Of a stretch of DNA of 45,471 bases, positions 32,270-41,771 are shown in pieces (position 1 is the first letter of the stretch; every line of letters begins with the position of its first letter). Source of the DNA: Planctomycetia bacterium. GTDB lineage: Bacteria; Planctomycetota; Planctomycetia; Pirellulales; Thermoguttaceae. The notes under the pieces are model-generated. The model had not been told where the DNA came from and searched no databases. It was given only the letters and a program-made list of their open reading frames with translations. Where the stretch lies: the NCBI GenBank assembly GCA_030537455.1, contig JAUNMR010000010.1, positions 1 to 45,471 of the forward strand. The letters are read 5' to 3'. The position numbers and the translations under genes are program-made.

Positions 32270-35200
32270 TTAGTTATGCTTATTTCCGAAAAGGCGAGAC
32301 AGAAAGGATTTAGCTTTAGCGCTAGGTTTCGTTTCCGCAGACTTCTTATCGCCTTTCTGTTCGTGTTTACTATTGTCGTCCTTAGACTTGGCGTCGTCTG
32401 GATCAGGCAGATAGACCTTAGGTCGATAGCTGGAGTGGTCTATCGAGCCAATGTCGGGCAGTACGAAGTTCTGGAAGTCGACCGCGTCGGAACTAACCGC
32501 GGGCGAACTTGACTCGAGCTCGCGTTTAGTATGTACCGACAGTTGCTCGAGCGGTTCTTCGGCGTTTGAAGTTTCGTTATTTGTCGTGTTAACGATGGAC
32601 GGAGCTTGCTGAAGCTGTTCGTTGGGCGTCTGAATAGAGGTCGGCGCAACTTGATTGAGCGCCTCTTGATTGAGGTCGGCGCCCCCTTCGTTACCGTCGG
32701 TAGTCGTTTGGGAAACAACACTTGCGTGCGGAACGTCTTTTTGGACGGAATCGACATGCGTTTGTTTGGATTCCTGTCGTTCTGTCGTCACTGCATGCTG
32801 GAATGTCTCTAAAGGTTGACGACGCTGGACGTTAACGGCGCCCTTTTCGGAGTCGTTCTGTTCTGTGCTCGGACGACTCGGCGACGTCGTCGCGGCGCTG
32901 TCGTCACGTCGACTGGGCGCAATGAGCGTGGGCGGTAGAATCGAGAAAGCCTGGCGGGACGGCATGATACGCACCGGAGGCTCTTCTTCATGAGTTTCTT
33001 TTGCGTTGTGGGGCTCTTCTGTTTGTGACGACGACTCCGTTGACGTTGTATCTTTCGATGTATTAATACTTTGTGATCCTCTCGAGAATTGATACTGGGC
33101 GAGTTCACGAGTCGGTTTCACTTCCGGTTCGGTCGTCGCGACCTCTTGTAGCTCGGAAGTGGCGTCAGACTCTTTAACTTCCTCCTTAGCGGCTACTTCC
33201 GTGGCGTTCTCTTGATTTGACGTCGACGGATTATGAAGCCTGTCCGGAGTCTTTAGAGTCGGTCGAGTAAAGCTATAGCTTTGACGTGCCGGTTCCCTCA
33301 GCGGCGGCTGGAGAGCGTCCGACTCTTCCGACACGCTAGGCGCAGATTGTTGAGGCGTCTCAACGACGCTATCTTTCGAATCCACGGGGTCTTGGACGTC
33401 ATTATCAGGCGTTTGCGCAATCTGAACGTTTTGAGGTTTATTCTCGCCAACCCCAAAGGGCGACATATTTTGCGAATCTTCCTGATCCTCTGCCTGCTTG
33501 CGACGTGGATCGAATAAGCGTTGACTAAAGCTAAACTCAGGTGTGAAACCAATCGACTCATGGGACGTCTCTGATTGTTTCTCTTCTGAGACCTCGGGCG
33601 TGTCGGAGACTTTCTCGGGCGTTTCGACCGTAGTTTTTGACTCGACAGCGTTCAGGTTCGAGTCTGCTACATCTGGAGTCGACTCATTCTTCTGCGCGGT
33701 AATTTCAGTAGTTGCCTCGGGTTCTGTTGGAATAGTTTCCTCGTCCTCAACGGATTGACCGAGATTGGCGCGCGTCGGCGCGAAGAGCGTGTTAACCTGT
33801 GAGAGACGATAGCCGGTTGAGAACGTCTCAGGAGGCGTATCCTCCTTGCTCTCACTATGTTCAACAGTTTTTTCTTCAACGACTTCGTTTTGTGAATCGT
33901 CAAGATCGTCAGTAACTTCTTGCGTCTCTTGAACCTCTGACGCCTCGTCTTGAGAGACGTTGTTTATGCTTGCTTCGGCGTCGGCGCCACCAGGCTCAAC
34001 TACCGCTTCGGCGTTGTCTTTTATCTCTTCGACAGTCTCTTGAGCGTCTTCGACCACGTCTTCCTGTGCTGGAGACTCTTGCGACTCGACAGTTACGGCG
34101 TCGGAGGCGTCAACGGATTCCTCTGCGACGTACTTGTTAAGTTCTTCTTCCACAGAGTCTTCGGTAACGTTCTCGATCTTTTCATCGACGACGTCCTCGG
34201 CGGTTATCTCTGCCTCTTCGGTAACCTCATCCTGTGCTGAACGTTTGTACGACTCGTCGATTACCGTTTCTGTATCATCGTGGGAATCCTCAGAGTCGTA
34301 CTCGTTAAGTTCCTTTTCCACAGCGTCTTCAGTGACGTTGTCAAAACTATCTTCAGAGACGTCCTCGACGGTTTCCTCAGAGTCATTGTCGTCGAGATCC
34401 TGATTGATCGTCTCGATTTCCTCGAGCTCTTGGGCAAGGTCGTCGTCGGACAGAACGTCTGTAACCTCTTGGGAATCAATTGGAAAGTTTGTATTTGGCT
34501 CGATTTCGACCTTGTCAAGACTTTTCGACAATTCGTCGATTTCATCAACTTCTTCTTCGAGCTCTTGCTCTAGTTCCTCTGAATCTTCGACTTCCGTAAG
34601 TTCAGAGGTACTGGCGTCGTTTCCAATCGACTTGTTTGCAACGTCTTGCAACTCGTTTGTAGCGGATTGGTCTTCTTTTACTTCTTTGTCGTTTTCGGTC
34701 TCGCCGACGTCGGCATAGGTCTGTAGCGCGTTGTCTTCTAGCTCTTGCAACTGCGCTACCTCTGATTCAAGCTCATTGAGCAGAGTTTCAACTTCGACGT
34801 CGGGCTCGGAATCGTCTTCTTTGTCCTCTTCTACCGGAACGTCGTCCTGCTTAATCGGGTCCTCCTCGTCGACGTCTATGGTATCATCGGTTGCAACCTC
34901 TTCTATTTGCGCAACTTCCGACGTTATGTCGTCTTGTTCGAAATCGGTATCGTCAGTCAGTTCGAAGGAGTCGTCGCTTGTCTTAACTTCAATAAGTTCC
35001 GCAACTTCCTCTATGTCGCTTAGAACGCTCACTTTCGTTGTGTCGTCAGAGGTAACGCTTGTTAGCAGCGAGGAGACCTCCACAGGCTCAGGAAGTTCGA
35101 CGTCTTCACTACTCGGTTGTGGATATTCTTCTGAAATCTCAGTAAGTTCTGTAGACTCCGACCTATTCGACGCCACGTCATTGTCAGCATCGTCAGAATC

Positions 35201-36109
35201 GTCGTCGTTGCTGTTTTCCTGCTCGTTGAACTCTGACGCGTTATAGTCGTCGTCTTCAAGCTCATTGCTATCAATGGATTCTGGCGCGTCGTTGTTGGAA
35301 ACCACGTCCTGGTCGTATTGAGACGCGTTGTAGTCGTCAGCGTCAACAGCTTCGTTTTCGACGGTTTCCGGCTCGTTATCACTTGGCAGTTCTTCGACCG
35401 CCTCTTCTGGAACGCAACGCTGATCGTCTGTGACGCCTGAAAAACCGAAGGTTACGTCGTCATTTTCGAGCGCCTGAGCGTTAGTCTCTTGCGCGTCGCA
35501 CGACGTCGGTTCGGGCACGTCGAGACCGGAGTAGAGCGCGTTTGATTTTTCGAGGTTAGGTTCGATCGGCGCGGCGACAAATCGTTGTTCCAGACCGGTT
35601 AGGTCGCTTGGCGTCATTTCAGGCGCGCAGCGTTCGCGTAGGTCTTCTAATTGCGCGTTAAAGAAGACGAAGCGCCAACTGTACACGCGCGATTGAATAC
35701 TCACACGTCGCCACACGTCGCCGAGCGCAAAGACTTTACTGGCATTGTCTTGACCGTCGGTGATCAGGACGACGACCGCCTCGCTGGGACGTGAGTCGTA
35801 GGGGAGCTTACTGAAGTCACAGCCGAGTTCGTCGACCGCGGCGCAAAAGGCGTCAGAGAGCGCCGTTTGACCGCAGCAACGGTAGGCGCGATCGAGGTAA
35901 TCCAAGTCGAACGTGTAAAGGTCAACGTCGTGTGCGATTCTAACGACGTCGTCGGAAAAGAGATAGACGTCGAGTCGCATTTGGGAACGTAGCGTCGCAA
36001 GTTGTTCTCGTAAATAGGCTTTTAATGAAAAGAGAACCTCTCCACGTAGCTCTTGCATTGACCACGAGGCGTCGCAAATTACGCAGACGTGTAAATATCC
36101 GTTCTTCAT
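32270..36109 (-). CDS. VWA-domain protein with long acidic repeat tail
   Basis: Residues 1 to ~190 form a von Willebrand factor A domain: VCVICDASWSMQEL gives the MIDAS residues Asp13, Ser15, Ser17; CGQTALSDAF supplies Thr; and VLITDGQDNAS the late Asp. There is no signal peptide, so it is probably cytoplasmic. Residues ~215-760 are an extremely Glu/Asp/Ser/Thr/Val-rich low-complexity tail with internal repeats, including a 56-residue duplication. Residues ~765-1210 are less acidic and contain about five scattered copies of a short aromatic-Ser/Thr-Arg/Pro motif (YRLSQ..FAPTR, YSFTRPTLKTPDR, FSILPPTLIAPSRR). The end is Lys-rich (KHEQKGDKKSAETKPSAKAK) then FLSRLFGNKHN, a possible small amphipathic helix. 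The genes on both sides, hrpA and GH106, give no functional hint. VWA domains usually bind partner proteins through a metal ion. Confidence 0.87.
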   Translation of the reverse strand: MKNGYLHVCVICDASWSMQELRGEVLFSLKAYLREQLATLRSQMRLDVYLFSDDVVRIAHDVDLYTFDLDYLDRAYRCCGQTALSDAFCAAVDELGCDFSKLPYDSRPSEAVVVLITDGQDNASKVFALGDVWRRVSIQSRVYSWRFVFFNAQLEDLRERCAPEMTPSDLTGLEQRFVAAPIEPNLEKSNALYSGLDVPEPTSCDAQETNAQALENDDVTFGFSGVTDDQRCVPEEAVEELPSDNEPETVENEAVDADDYNASQYDQDVVSNNDAPESIDSNELEDDDYNASEFNEQENSNDDDSDDADNDVASNRSESTELTEISEEYPQPSSEDVELPEPVEVSSLLTSVTSDDTTKVSVLSDIEEVAELIEVKTSDDSFELTDDTDFEQDDITSEVAQIEEVATDDTIDVDEEDPIKQDDVPVEEDKEDDSEPDVEVETLLNELESEVAQLQELEDNALQTYADVGETENDKEVKEDQSATNELQDVANKSIGNDASTSELTEVEDSEELEQELEEEVDEIDELSKSLDKVEIEPNTNFPIDSQEVTDVLSDDDLAQELEEIETINQDLDDNDSEETVEDVSEDSFDNVTEDAVEKELNEYDSEDSHDDTETVIDESYKRSAQDEVTEEAEITAEDVVDEKIENVTEDSVEEELNKYVAEESVDASDAVTVESQESPAQEDVVEDAQETVEEIKDNAEAVVEPGGADAEASINNVSQDEASEVQETQEVTDDLDDSQNEVVEEKTVEHSESKEDTPPETFSTGYRLSQVNTLFAPTRANLGQSVEDEETIPTEPEATTEITAQKNESTPDVADSNLNAVESKTTVETPEKVSDTPEVSEEKQSETSHESIGFTPEFSFSQRLFDPRRKQAEDQEDSQNMSPFGVGENKPQNVQIAQTPDNDVQDPVDSKDSVVETPQQSAPSVSEESDALQPPLREPARQSYSFTRPTLKTPDRLHNPSTSNQENATEVAAKEEVKESDATSELQEVATTEPEVKPTRELAQYQFSRGSQSINTSKDTTSTESSSQTEEPHNAKETHEEEPPVRIMPSRQAFSILPPTLIAPSRRDDSAATTSPSRPSTEQNDSEKGAVNVQRRQPLETFQHAVTTERQESKQTHVDSVQKDVPHASVVSQTTTDGNEGGADLNQEALNQVAPTSIQTPNEQLQQAPSIVNTTNNETSNAEEPLEQLSVHTKRELESSSPAVSSDAVDFQNFVLPDIGSIDHSSYRPKVYLPDPDDAKSKDDNSKHEQKGDKKSAETKPSAKAKSFLSRLFGNKHN
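34100..34440 (-). repeat. Tandem 168-base duplication inside the VWA gene
   Basis: GTTAAGTT with its following context recurs exactly 168 bases apart (34136 and 34304), and the surrounding DNA is clearly similar, for example CCACAGAGTCTTCGGTAACG versus CCACAGCGTCTTCAGTGACG. At protein level the units read NVTEDSVEEELNKY.. and NVTEDAVEKELNEY... The match is in frame (56 codons) and implies a recent duplication within a fast-evolving acidic tail. Confidence 0.75.
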
Positions 36110-36155
36110 TATACCATCCTATCTCTTGTCTTGTATGTAGTTGTTATGTTGTTTG

Positions 36156-39100
36156 TTATTTTATCGTCTTGTCCCAGAGCTTGTCCAGTCGCACGGAGGA
36201 GATCTTCATGACGGTACCAAGTCTTTGAGCGAAGAGCGAGACGCGATATTCCTCCATCGCCCAACGATACTCTTCTAACTCAAGGTCGACAATACCTTTG
36301 TTTTCGTTTTGAGCCACAGCGTTTTCGTATCGACTCCAGAATTCGCGCAACTCCTCCGATTTCAGCTGATCGACTTTGGAGCCGCCGGAAAGGTATTTAT
36401 CGAAACGCATAACGATCGCCTGGAAGTAACGTGGAAATTCACGCAACCACTTTATCGGCGTGACAAGGTAGAACCCGGGCGCGACGAGTCGGTCGAGTTG
36501 GGTCTTAGCCTCGTACGCCGCGCTTGCAGCTGGACCGTAGAGGCGCTTTTCAATCGCCGTGCGCGCGTCTTGGTGTGCTTGGAAGAATTTATCGTACCAG
36601 GGCACGATCTCTTGTACTGCCATAGGAATACGCTCGGCGGCGCGCGACGCGAGCGCGTCGTACTGCTGTTCGTTCGTGGGCGTATCGGCGATTGTGAGCT
36701 GTAACGCTTGTGTCGCAATGATTTCCGAGAGCGCTTGATCGAAGTCGAACTGAGGCAGCGTGTAGGCGAGCACGCGCGCACGATCAACCTGAGGCAACCA
36801 TTTAACTTGCTTATGTAGGGACTTTTTGTACTTAAGATAGAAGAGCCGACGCACGCCCCAACAGGTCTGCTGTAAGGCTTTGTCTTGTGAGTCGAACAGA
36901 CGTAACGCCAGCGCGTTGTCGGGTTGAGCATAAAGATCCGGCGCCGGGTCGTGTAGGCGCGGATCGCACAGCGCCGGATAAGCCTGGATCGAAAGCCCGC
37001 CGCGCTTAAGCGGAACATAGGGCGGCAATGGACCGAAATCCCACGAGGTAACGTCGTCTCTGTTCCATACCGGGTCGACTACGGCGCTAATCGAGGCGGC
37101 TATTTGTACGCCTAGTTCCTCACGTAACGACTCTAAATTGCGACTTTGAGCCAGTTGCGCGCCATTTGAGTCGACCGCCTTAATATTGAATTGTAATTCA
37201 ATTGGCAAGCGCGAGGCGTCGAAATCATCGGGCGAGACCGTTATGCCAATACGTTGTGTTAGAACGTCGGCGAGCGCATTCTCGAGTCGTCCTTGCCCGA
37301 AGTCCAGTTGAGGAATGATTTCGCGCGCGGTCGTAGGCGCAGGCGCGATATGGCGTCGGATCGTCTTCGGAAGGGTTTTTAGCAGCGCAATGACCTTTTG
37401 TTCGATCAGACCAGGCACGAGCCAGCCGAGTCGCGCCGAATCGATCTGACGCAAAGTCTCCAACGGTGCAACCAACGATAGACCGTCGTGCTCCTGGCCC
37501 GGTTCGAACGCGTACTGAATCGGGAGGTTAGCGCGTTGGTCAAGTTCGAACTGGTCGGGAAATTTCTCCGCGATGCTTTCGTCAAGATTCTCGGCGTAGC
37601 AGAAGTCGGAAAGATTGGCAAACAGGCGACGTTTCTGCTCGGGCTCGGCGTCTCTAAGCCATTTTTTCAAGGAGGTTGCGTCGTAGACGTCGCGTGGAAG
37701 GCGCGCGTCGTAAAAGTCGTAAATCATATCCTGCGATTTGACAAAGTCATATTGGCGCAGTTTATCGCGCAACGACTTTGCTTCCTCTTCGATTTGACCG
37801 TTATGGACGAAGAAGGGCGCGGAGGAATCGAATTGTCGTTGCACTAACGCGTATTCGATAAAGATCTTACGTGCTTTCTCCGGATCGAGCGGACCGTAAT
37901 TAATGCGTTTACGCGGAATAATCGTCAGCCCATAGAGACTGACGCGTTCATAAGCGTGAACACAGCCGGTCTCCTGATTCCAAAACGGCTCGGAGCGCGT
38001 GCGCGTTAGCAACGGGTCGGCGATTTGCTCGATCCATTCGGGCGTAATTCGCGCTACCGTACGCAGATAAGGACGATTCGTCTCAAGTCGTTCCGCCGCG
38101 ACGACCCATTGTGGTTTCTTCTTAAGCCCGGAGCCAGGCCAAAGAAAGAATTTGCCTGAGCCGGTCGACAGGTAGTCGTTTCCGGTCGCGGACTTAGACG
38201 CAACCCCGTAGAGAAGACCGGCGAGAATGGAACGGTGAATCGCGTCGTAATCGTCTTTGCGATCGTGGAACGTAAATTTAAGCGAGTGTGCGATTTGCAT
38301 GAGCTGGACGCAAATATCGGTCCATTCCGTCATGCGGTTGTAGGAGAGGAAATTCTCGCGACACGCCTTTCTAAGTTGGGATCGTGTGGTTTTGGTTTTT
38401 AAATTACGCCAAAAATCCCAGAGTTTGAGGTATCCGAGGAAATCGGAGTTTTCATCCTGGAATTGCTCGTGTTTAAGGTCGGCGGCCTCTTGTTTTTCGC
38501 GCGGTCGTTCACGTGGATCGAGAATTTCCAACGCCGCGGCAATCGGAAGGACGTCGCGCAAGACGCCTTCTTGCTCTGCGGCCAGAAGAATGCGCGCGAT
38601 ACGCGGGTCGAGTGGAATTTTACTGAGCGTTTTACCGACGTCGGTGAGACGATTCTCTTGGTCGACCGCGCCCAGTTCCCACAGTGTTTTATATCCGTCG
38701 ACGACCGAGGCGCGTCGCGGCGGGTCGATAAATGGGAACTTTTCGACGTCGCCCAGACGTAACGCCTTGGTTTGCAAGATAACCGAAGCGAGGTTAGCGC
38801 GTTGAATTTCGGGTGTGGTATATTTTGGTCGCGCTTGGTAGTCTCGTTCGCTGTACAGGCGAATACACACGCCCGATCCGACGCGACCACAACGACCGGC
38901 GCGCTGGTTCGCAGACGCCTGGGATATCGGTTCAATCGGGAGGCGTTGTGTCTTAGAGCGCGCGGAATAACGACTGATACGCGCCGTGCCCGAGTCGATT
39001 ACGTAAGTAATGCCGGGCACAGTGAGCGAGGATTCCGCGACGTTAGTTGCTATGACGATTTTGCGTTGCGACGACTTGGCAAAGATCTTCTGTTGTTCTT

Positions 39101-40361
39101 CGATCGGAAGCCTTGCGTAAAGCGGTAGAATCAATGATTTACGCACAGAGTCGTCGCCGGGTATGTGATGACCGCGTAAGAGTTTTGCGGTTTCGAAAAT
39201 ATCGCGCTCGGTCGGCATAAAGAGGAGCATATCGCCCTTTCCGCGACGCGCGAGCTCGTCGACCGCGTCGAGGAGCGTGGCAGAGAAGGCGTCGTCCTCG
39301 TCGAGTTCACGTTCTTTGTTATTGGTAGTGCGACGCGAATCTTCGTCGTTCTGGGCGTTTTGTTCGCGTCGCAGTTCGAGTTCATCGACTGGACGATAAA
39401 GGATTTCAATGGGATAGGTACGCCCCGAGAGTTCAATGATTGGCGCGGGGCCTTTAGCGTCGGCGAAATGCTCCGCGAAGCGTTGCGCGTCGATCGTCGC
39501 GGAGGTAATAATCAACTTTAAATCGCGACGCGTACGTAGGATACGCTTGATAATACCGAGTAGGAAGTCGACGTTGAGCGAGCGTTCGTGCGCCTCGTCG
39601 ACGATAATGACCTCGTACTGGTTGAAGAAACGATCGTTCTGGGATTCCGCCAATAAGATACCGTCGGTCATGAGTTTAACGAGCGTTCGTTCGGAGGTCT
39701 GGTCGGTAAAACGAATCTTATAACCGACGAGATCGCCGAGAGTTACGCTCATTTCCGTGGCGACGCGAGAGGCGATGGAGCGCGCGGCGATACGTCGCGG
39801 CTGTGTGTGACCGATTAGTCCGCGAGCGCCTAGACCAAGTTCTAGACAGAGTTTAGGGAGCTGAGTTGATTTACCGCAACCGGTTTCTCCGCAGACGACA
39901 ACGACTTGCCGGTCGCGGATGAGCTCTTTGATTTTATCACGGTTCTGACAGATTGGCAGTTCGGGATCGTAAGTGAATTTTGGAAAGGACTTGCGACGCG
40001 CCTCAACGCGTGCGATCGATTCGTCGCAGGCTTGATTCAGACGTTGATATTCCTCGTGCCAGAGCTGTGGTTCCAGCGTCGGGAGACGTCGTGAGTTTCG
40101 CGCGCCACGCTCGCTGCGTTTCGACGTGGCGGTTGGATTGTCGACGTCGACCGTTTGAGCGTCAACTTGTTCTGTGGGAGCGCTTTGCGTCGTCGACTTA
40201 GAAGTTTGTTCCAGCGCGTTTGTGGAATCTTGTAGACGTTGCACGCGCACGCGCAACGCTTCTCGCTCGCGCAGTAGCACACGATCGAGTTTCTTTCGCA
40301 GCGCACGTAAGTTTCGACGTTGGGTGGATATGAGTTGTTCGCGCAACGAGTCAGACGACAT
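36156..40361 (-). CDS. hrpA: ATP-dependent RNA helicase HrpA (DEAH family)
   Basis: At 1401 residues this is near the length of E. coli HrpA (~1300), which unwinds RNA and resolves stalled ribosomes in the cytoplasm. The N-terminal ~125 residues are basic and helical, then come the helicase motifs: GETGCGKST (158-166), TQPRRIAARS, DEAH (255-258), SAT (287-289), LLFMPTERDI, NVAESSLTVPGITYVIDSG and QRAGRCGRVGSGVC. After these come the winged-helix/ratchet (HA2) region (LGAVDQENRLTDVGK..) and the long C-terminal part particular to HrpA (DUF3418-like; RQFDSSAPFFVHNG.., PEQKRRLFANLSDF). The last ~150 residues have LVTPIKWLREFPRYFQAIVMR, typical of the HrpA end. It lacks a clear ribosome-binding site. 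It lies 46 bases before the VWA gene and 81 after proA. Confidence 0.95.
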   Translation of the reverse strand: MSSDSLREQLISTQRRNLRALRKKLDRVLLREREALRVRVQRLQDSTNALEQTSKSTTQSAPTEQVDAQTVDVDNPTATSKRSERGARNSRRLPTLEPQLWHEEYQRLNQACDESIARVEARRKSFPKFTYDPELPICQNRDKIKELIRDRQVVVVCGETGCGKSTQLPKLCLELGLGARGLIGHTQPRRIAARSIASRVATEMSVTLGDLVGYKIRFTDQTSERTLVKLMTDGILLAESQNDRFFNQYEVIIVDEAHERSLNVDFLLGIIKRILRTRRDLKLIITSATIDAQRFAEHFADAKGPAPIIELSGRTYPIEILYRPVDELELRREQNAQNDEDSRRTTNNKERELDEDDAFSATLLDAVDELARRGKGDMLLFMPTERDIFETAKLLRGHHIPGDDSVRKSLILPLYARLPIEEQQKIFAKSSQRKIVIATNVAESSLTVPGITYVIDSGTARISRYSARSKTQRLPIEPISQASANQRAGRCGRVGSGVCIRLYSERDYQARPKYTTPEIQRANLASVILQTKALRLGDVEKFPFIDPPRRASVVDGYKTLWELGAVDQENRLTDVGKTLSKIPLDPRIARILLAAEQEGVLRDVLPIAAALEILDPRERPREKQEAADLKHEQFQDENSDFLGYLKLWDFWRNLKTKTTRSQLRKACRENFLSYNRMTEWTDICVQLMQIAHSLKFTFHDRKDDYDAIHRSILAGLLYGVASKSATGNDYLSTGSGKFFLWPGSGLKKKPQWVVAAERLETNRPYLRTVARITPEWIEQIADPLLTRTRSEPFWNQETGCVHAYERVSLYGLTIIPRKRINYGPLDPEKARKIFIEYALVQRQFDSSAPFFVHNGQIEEEAKSLRDKLRQYDFVKSQDMIYDFYDARLPRDVYDATSLKKWLRDAEPEQKRRLFANLSDFCYAENLDESIAEKFPDQFELDQRANLPIQYAFEPGQEHDGLSLVAPLETLRQIDSARLGWLVPGLIEQKVIALLKTLPKTIRRHIAPAPTTAREIIPQLDFGQGRLENALADVLTQRIGITVSPDDFDASRLPIELQFNIKAVDSNGAQLAQSRNLESLREELGVQIAASISAVVDPVWNRDDVTSWDFGPLPPYVPLKRGGLSIQAYPALCDPRLHDPAPDLYAQPDNALALRLFDSQDKALQQTCWGVRRLFYLKYKKSLHKQVKWLPQVDRARVLAYTLPQFDFDQALSEIIATQALQLTIADTPTNEQQYDALASRAAERIPMAVQEIVPWYDKFFQAHQDARTAIEKRLYGPAASAAYEAKTQLDRLVAPGFYLVTPIKWLREFPRYFQAIVMRFDKYLSGGSKVDQLKSEELREFWSRYENAVAQNENKGIVDLELEEYRWAMEEYRVSLFAQRLGTVMKISSVRLDKLWDKTIK

Positions 40362-40442
40362 GGCAAGAGGCGTAAATAAATGTGAGAACGGCGTATCAAC
40401 GCGACGCGCGCATTGAGCGTTGCGTTGATACGCACGCGAAAA

Positions 40443-41720
40443 TTATTGACGAATGGCGCCGTCGCTGTAGACGACGTATTTGTAGGAGGTTAGCTCATAG
40501 ACGCCACACGGACCGCGCGCGTGGAATTTATCGGTGCTGATACCGATTTCCGCGCCCAAGCCGAATTGACCGCCGTCATGCAGACGCGTACTGGAGTTAA
40601 CCATAACCGCGGCGGAATCGACGCTGGCGACAAACGCGTTAATAGCGTTAATATCCTGCGCGATAATAGCTTCTGTGTGACCGGAGCTGTACTTATTAAT
40701 ATCGTCAATGGCGTTTTCGACCGAGTCAACGACCTTAACGGAGATGATTTTGGCGAGGAATTCGGCGTAGTAATCCTCTTCCGTCGCGGGGGTTAGGTCG
40801 AATTTCCCTTTGACGATATCGCGAGTGATTTGGTCGGCGCGAATCTCTACGCCCTGTTCGATCAGCGCGCCAAGTAGCTTGGGGAGCGCGGTTTCGGCGA
40901 TTTCACGGTGAACGATTAGGGATTCGGCGGTATTGCAAGTTCCGAGACGTTGGCATTTAGAGTTCAGTAGAACTTTAACGGCCAGCTCAAGATTCGCGGA
41001 TTTGTCAACGTAGACGTGACAATTACCGGCAAAGTGTTTAATCACCGGCATTTTGGCCATTTCGGAGACGCGTTTAATGAGCGCATAGCCGCCTCGTGGA
41101 ATGGCAACGTCAATGAATTGCGGCATTTGAAGGAATTCGTCGATTGCATTGCGGTCGGTCGTTTGCAGTAGTTGAACCGCGTCGGCGGGCAGACCGGTCT
41201 GTAGCGCGGCGTCAGCGAGGATTTTACCAAGCGCTTGATTGGAGTGGAACGCCTCTTTTCCACCGCGAAGAATTACAGCGTTACCGCTTTTAATACAGAT
41301 CGCCGCGGCGTCAGTGGTGACGTTCGGGCGCGATTCATAGGTAAAGAAGACCACGCCGATGGGGGCGCGAACCTTTTGAACCTGGAACCCGCCGGGGCGC
41401 ACGTTAGAGCTAATCACGCTACCGATCGGTTCGGGAAAAGCGGCGATTTCACGTAGCGCCACGCCCATTTCGCGCAGGGTTTTTTCCGAGAGTGTGAGTC
41501 GGTCGATCATCGCGGACGACAGACCGGCGGCGCGCGCGGCGTCGAGATCAAGGCGATTAGCGGCGAGGATTTCGTCTTGACGCTGCAGGAGCAGGTCGGC
41601 GCACAGCGTCATCCAGTTGTTCTTACTGGCGGCGCTAACCGCAGCGAGAACGCGAGAAGCGTTCTTCGCGCGCTCAGCGACGTTAAGGCAATATTCCTTG
41701 AGATTAAATTGTTCGTCCAT
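40443..41720 (-). CDS. proA: Glutamate-5-semialdehyde dehydrogenase (gamma-glutamyl phosphate reductase)
   Basis: ProA reduces gamma-glutamyl phosphate to glutamate-5-semialdehyde with NADPH, the second step of proline synthesis, in the cytoplasm. The 425-residue length is standard. Landmarks are RPNVTTDAAAICIKSGNAVILRGGKEA, the motif HFAGNCHVYVD, and KCQRLGTCNTAESLIVH with catalytic Cys262. Toward the end come SSTRLHDGGQFGLGAEIGIST and HARGPCGVYELTSYKY, conserved in ProA. proB is not adjacent, which is common outside enterobacteria. rdgB lies 51 bases upstream and hrpA 81 bases downstream on the same strand, so it may belong to a longer minus-strand transcript. The assignment is near certain. 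Confidence 0.97.
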   Translation of the reverse strand: MDEQFNLKEYCLNVAERAKNASRVLAAVSAASKNNWMTLCADLLLQRQDEILAANRLDLDAARAAGLSSAMIDRLTLSEKTLREMGVALREIAAFPEPIGSVISSNVRPGGFQVQKVRAPIGVVFFTYESRPNVTTDAAAICIKSGNAVILRGGKEAFHSNQALGKILADAALQTGLPADAVQLLQTTDRNAIDEFLQMPQFIDVAIPRGGYALIKRVSEMAKMPVIKHFAGNCHVYVDKSANLELAVKVLLNSKCQRLGTCNTAESLIVHREIAETALPKLLGALIEQGVEIRADQITRDIVKGKFDLTPATEEDYYAEFLAKIISVKVVDSVENAIDDINKYSSGHTEAIIAQDINAINAFVASVDSAAVMVNSSTRLHDGGQFGLGAEIGISTDKFHARGPCGVYELTSYKYVVYSDGAIRQ

Positions 41721-41771
41721 TGTATTGCCGAATAGCTTGGAATAATTGGGATTGGAGTAATAACGCGCGTG

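Noticed and set aside
34731..35246. Ser-rich open frame on the plus strand within the VWA gene
   Set aside because: It is the antisense of the acidic GAN/GAT-codon tail, which gives Ser/Thr-rich shadow frames; there is no ribosome-binding site or domain.
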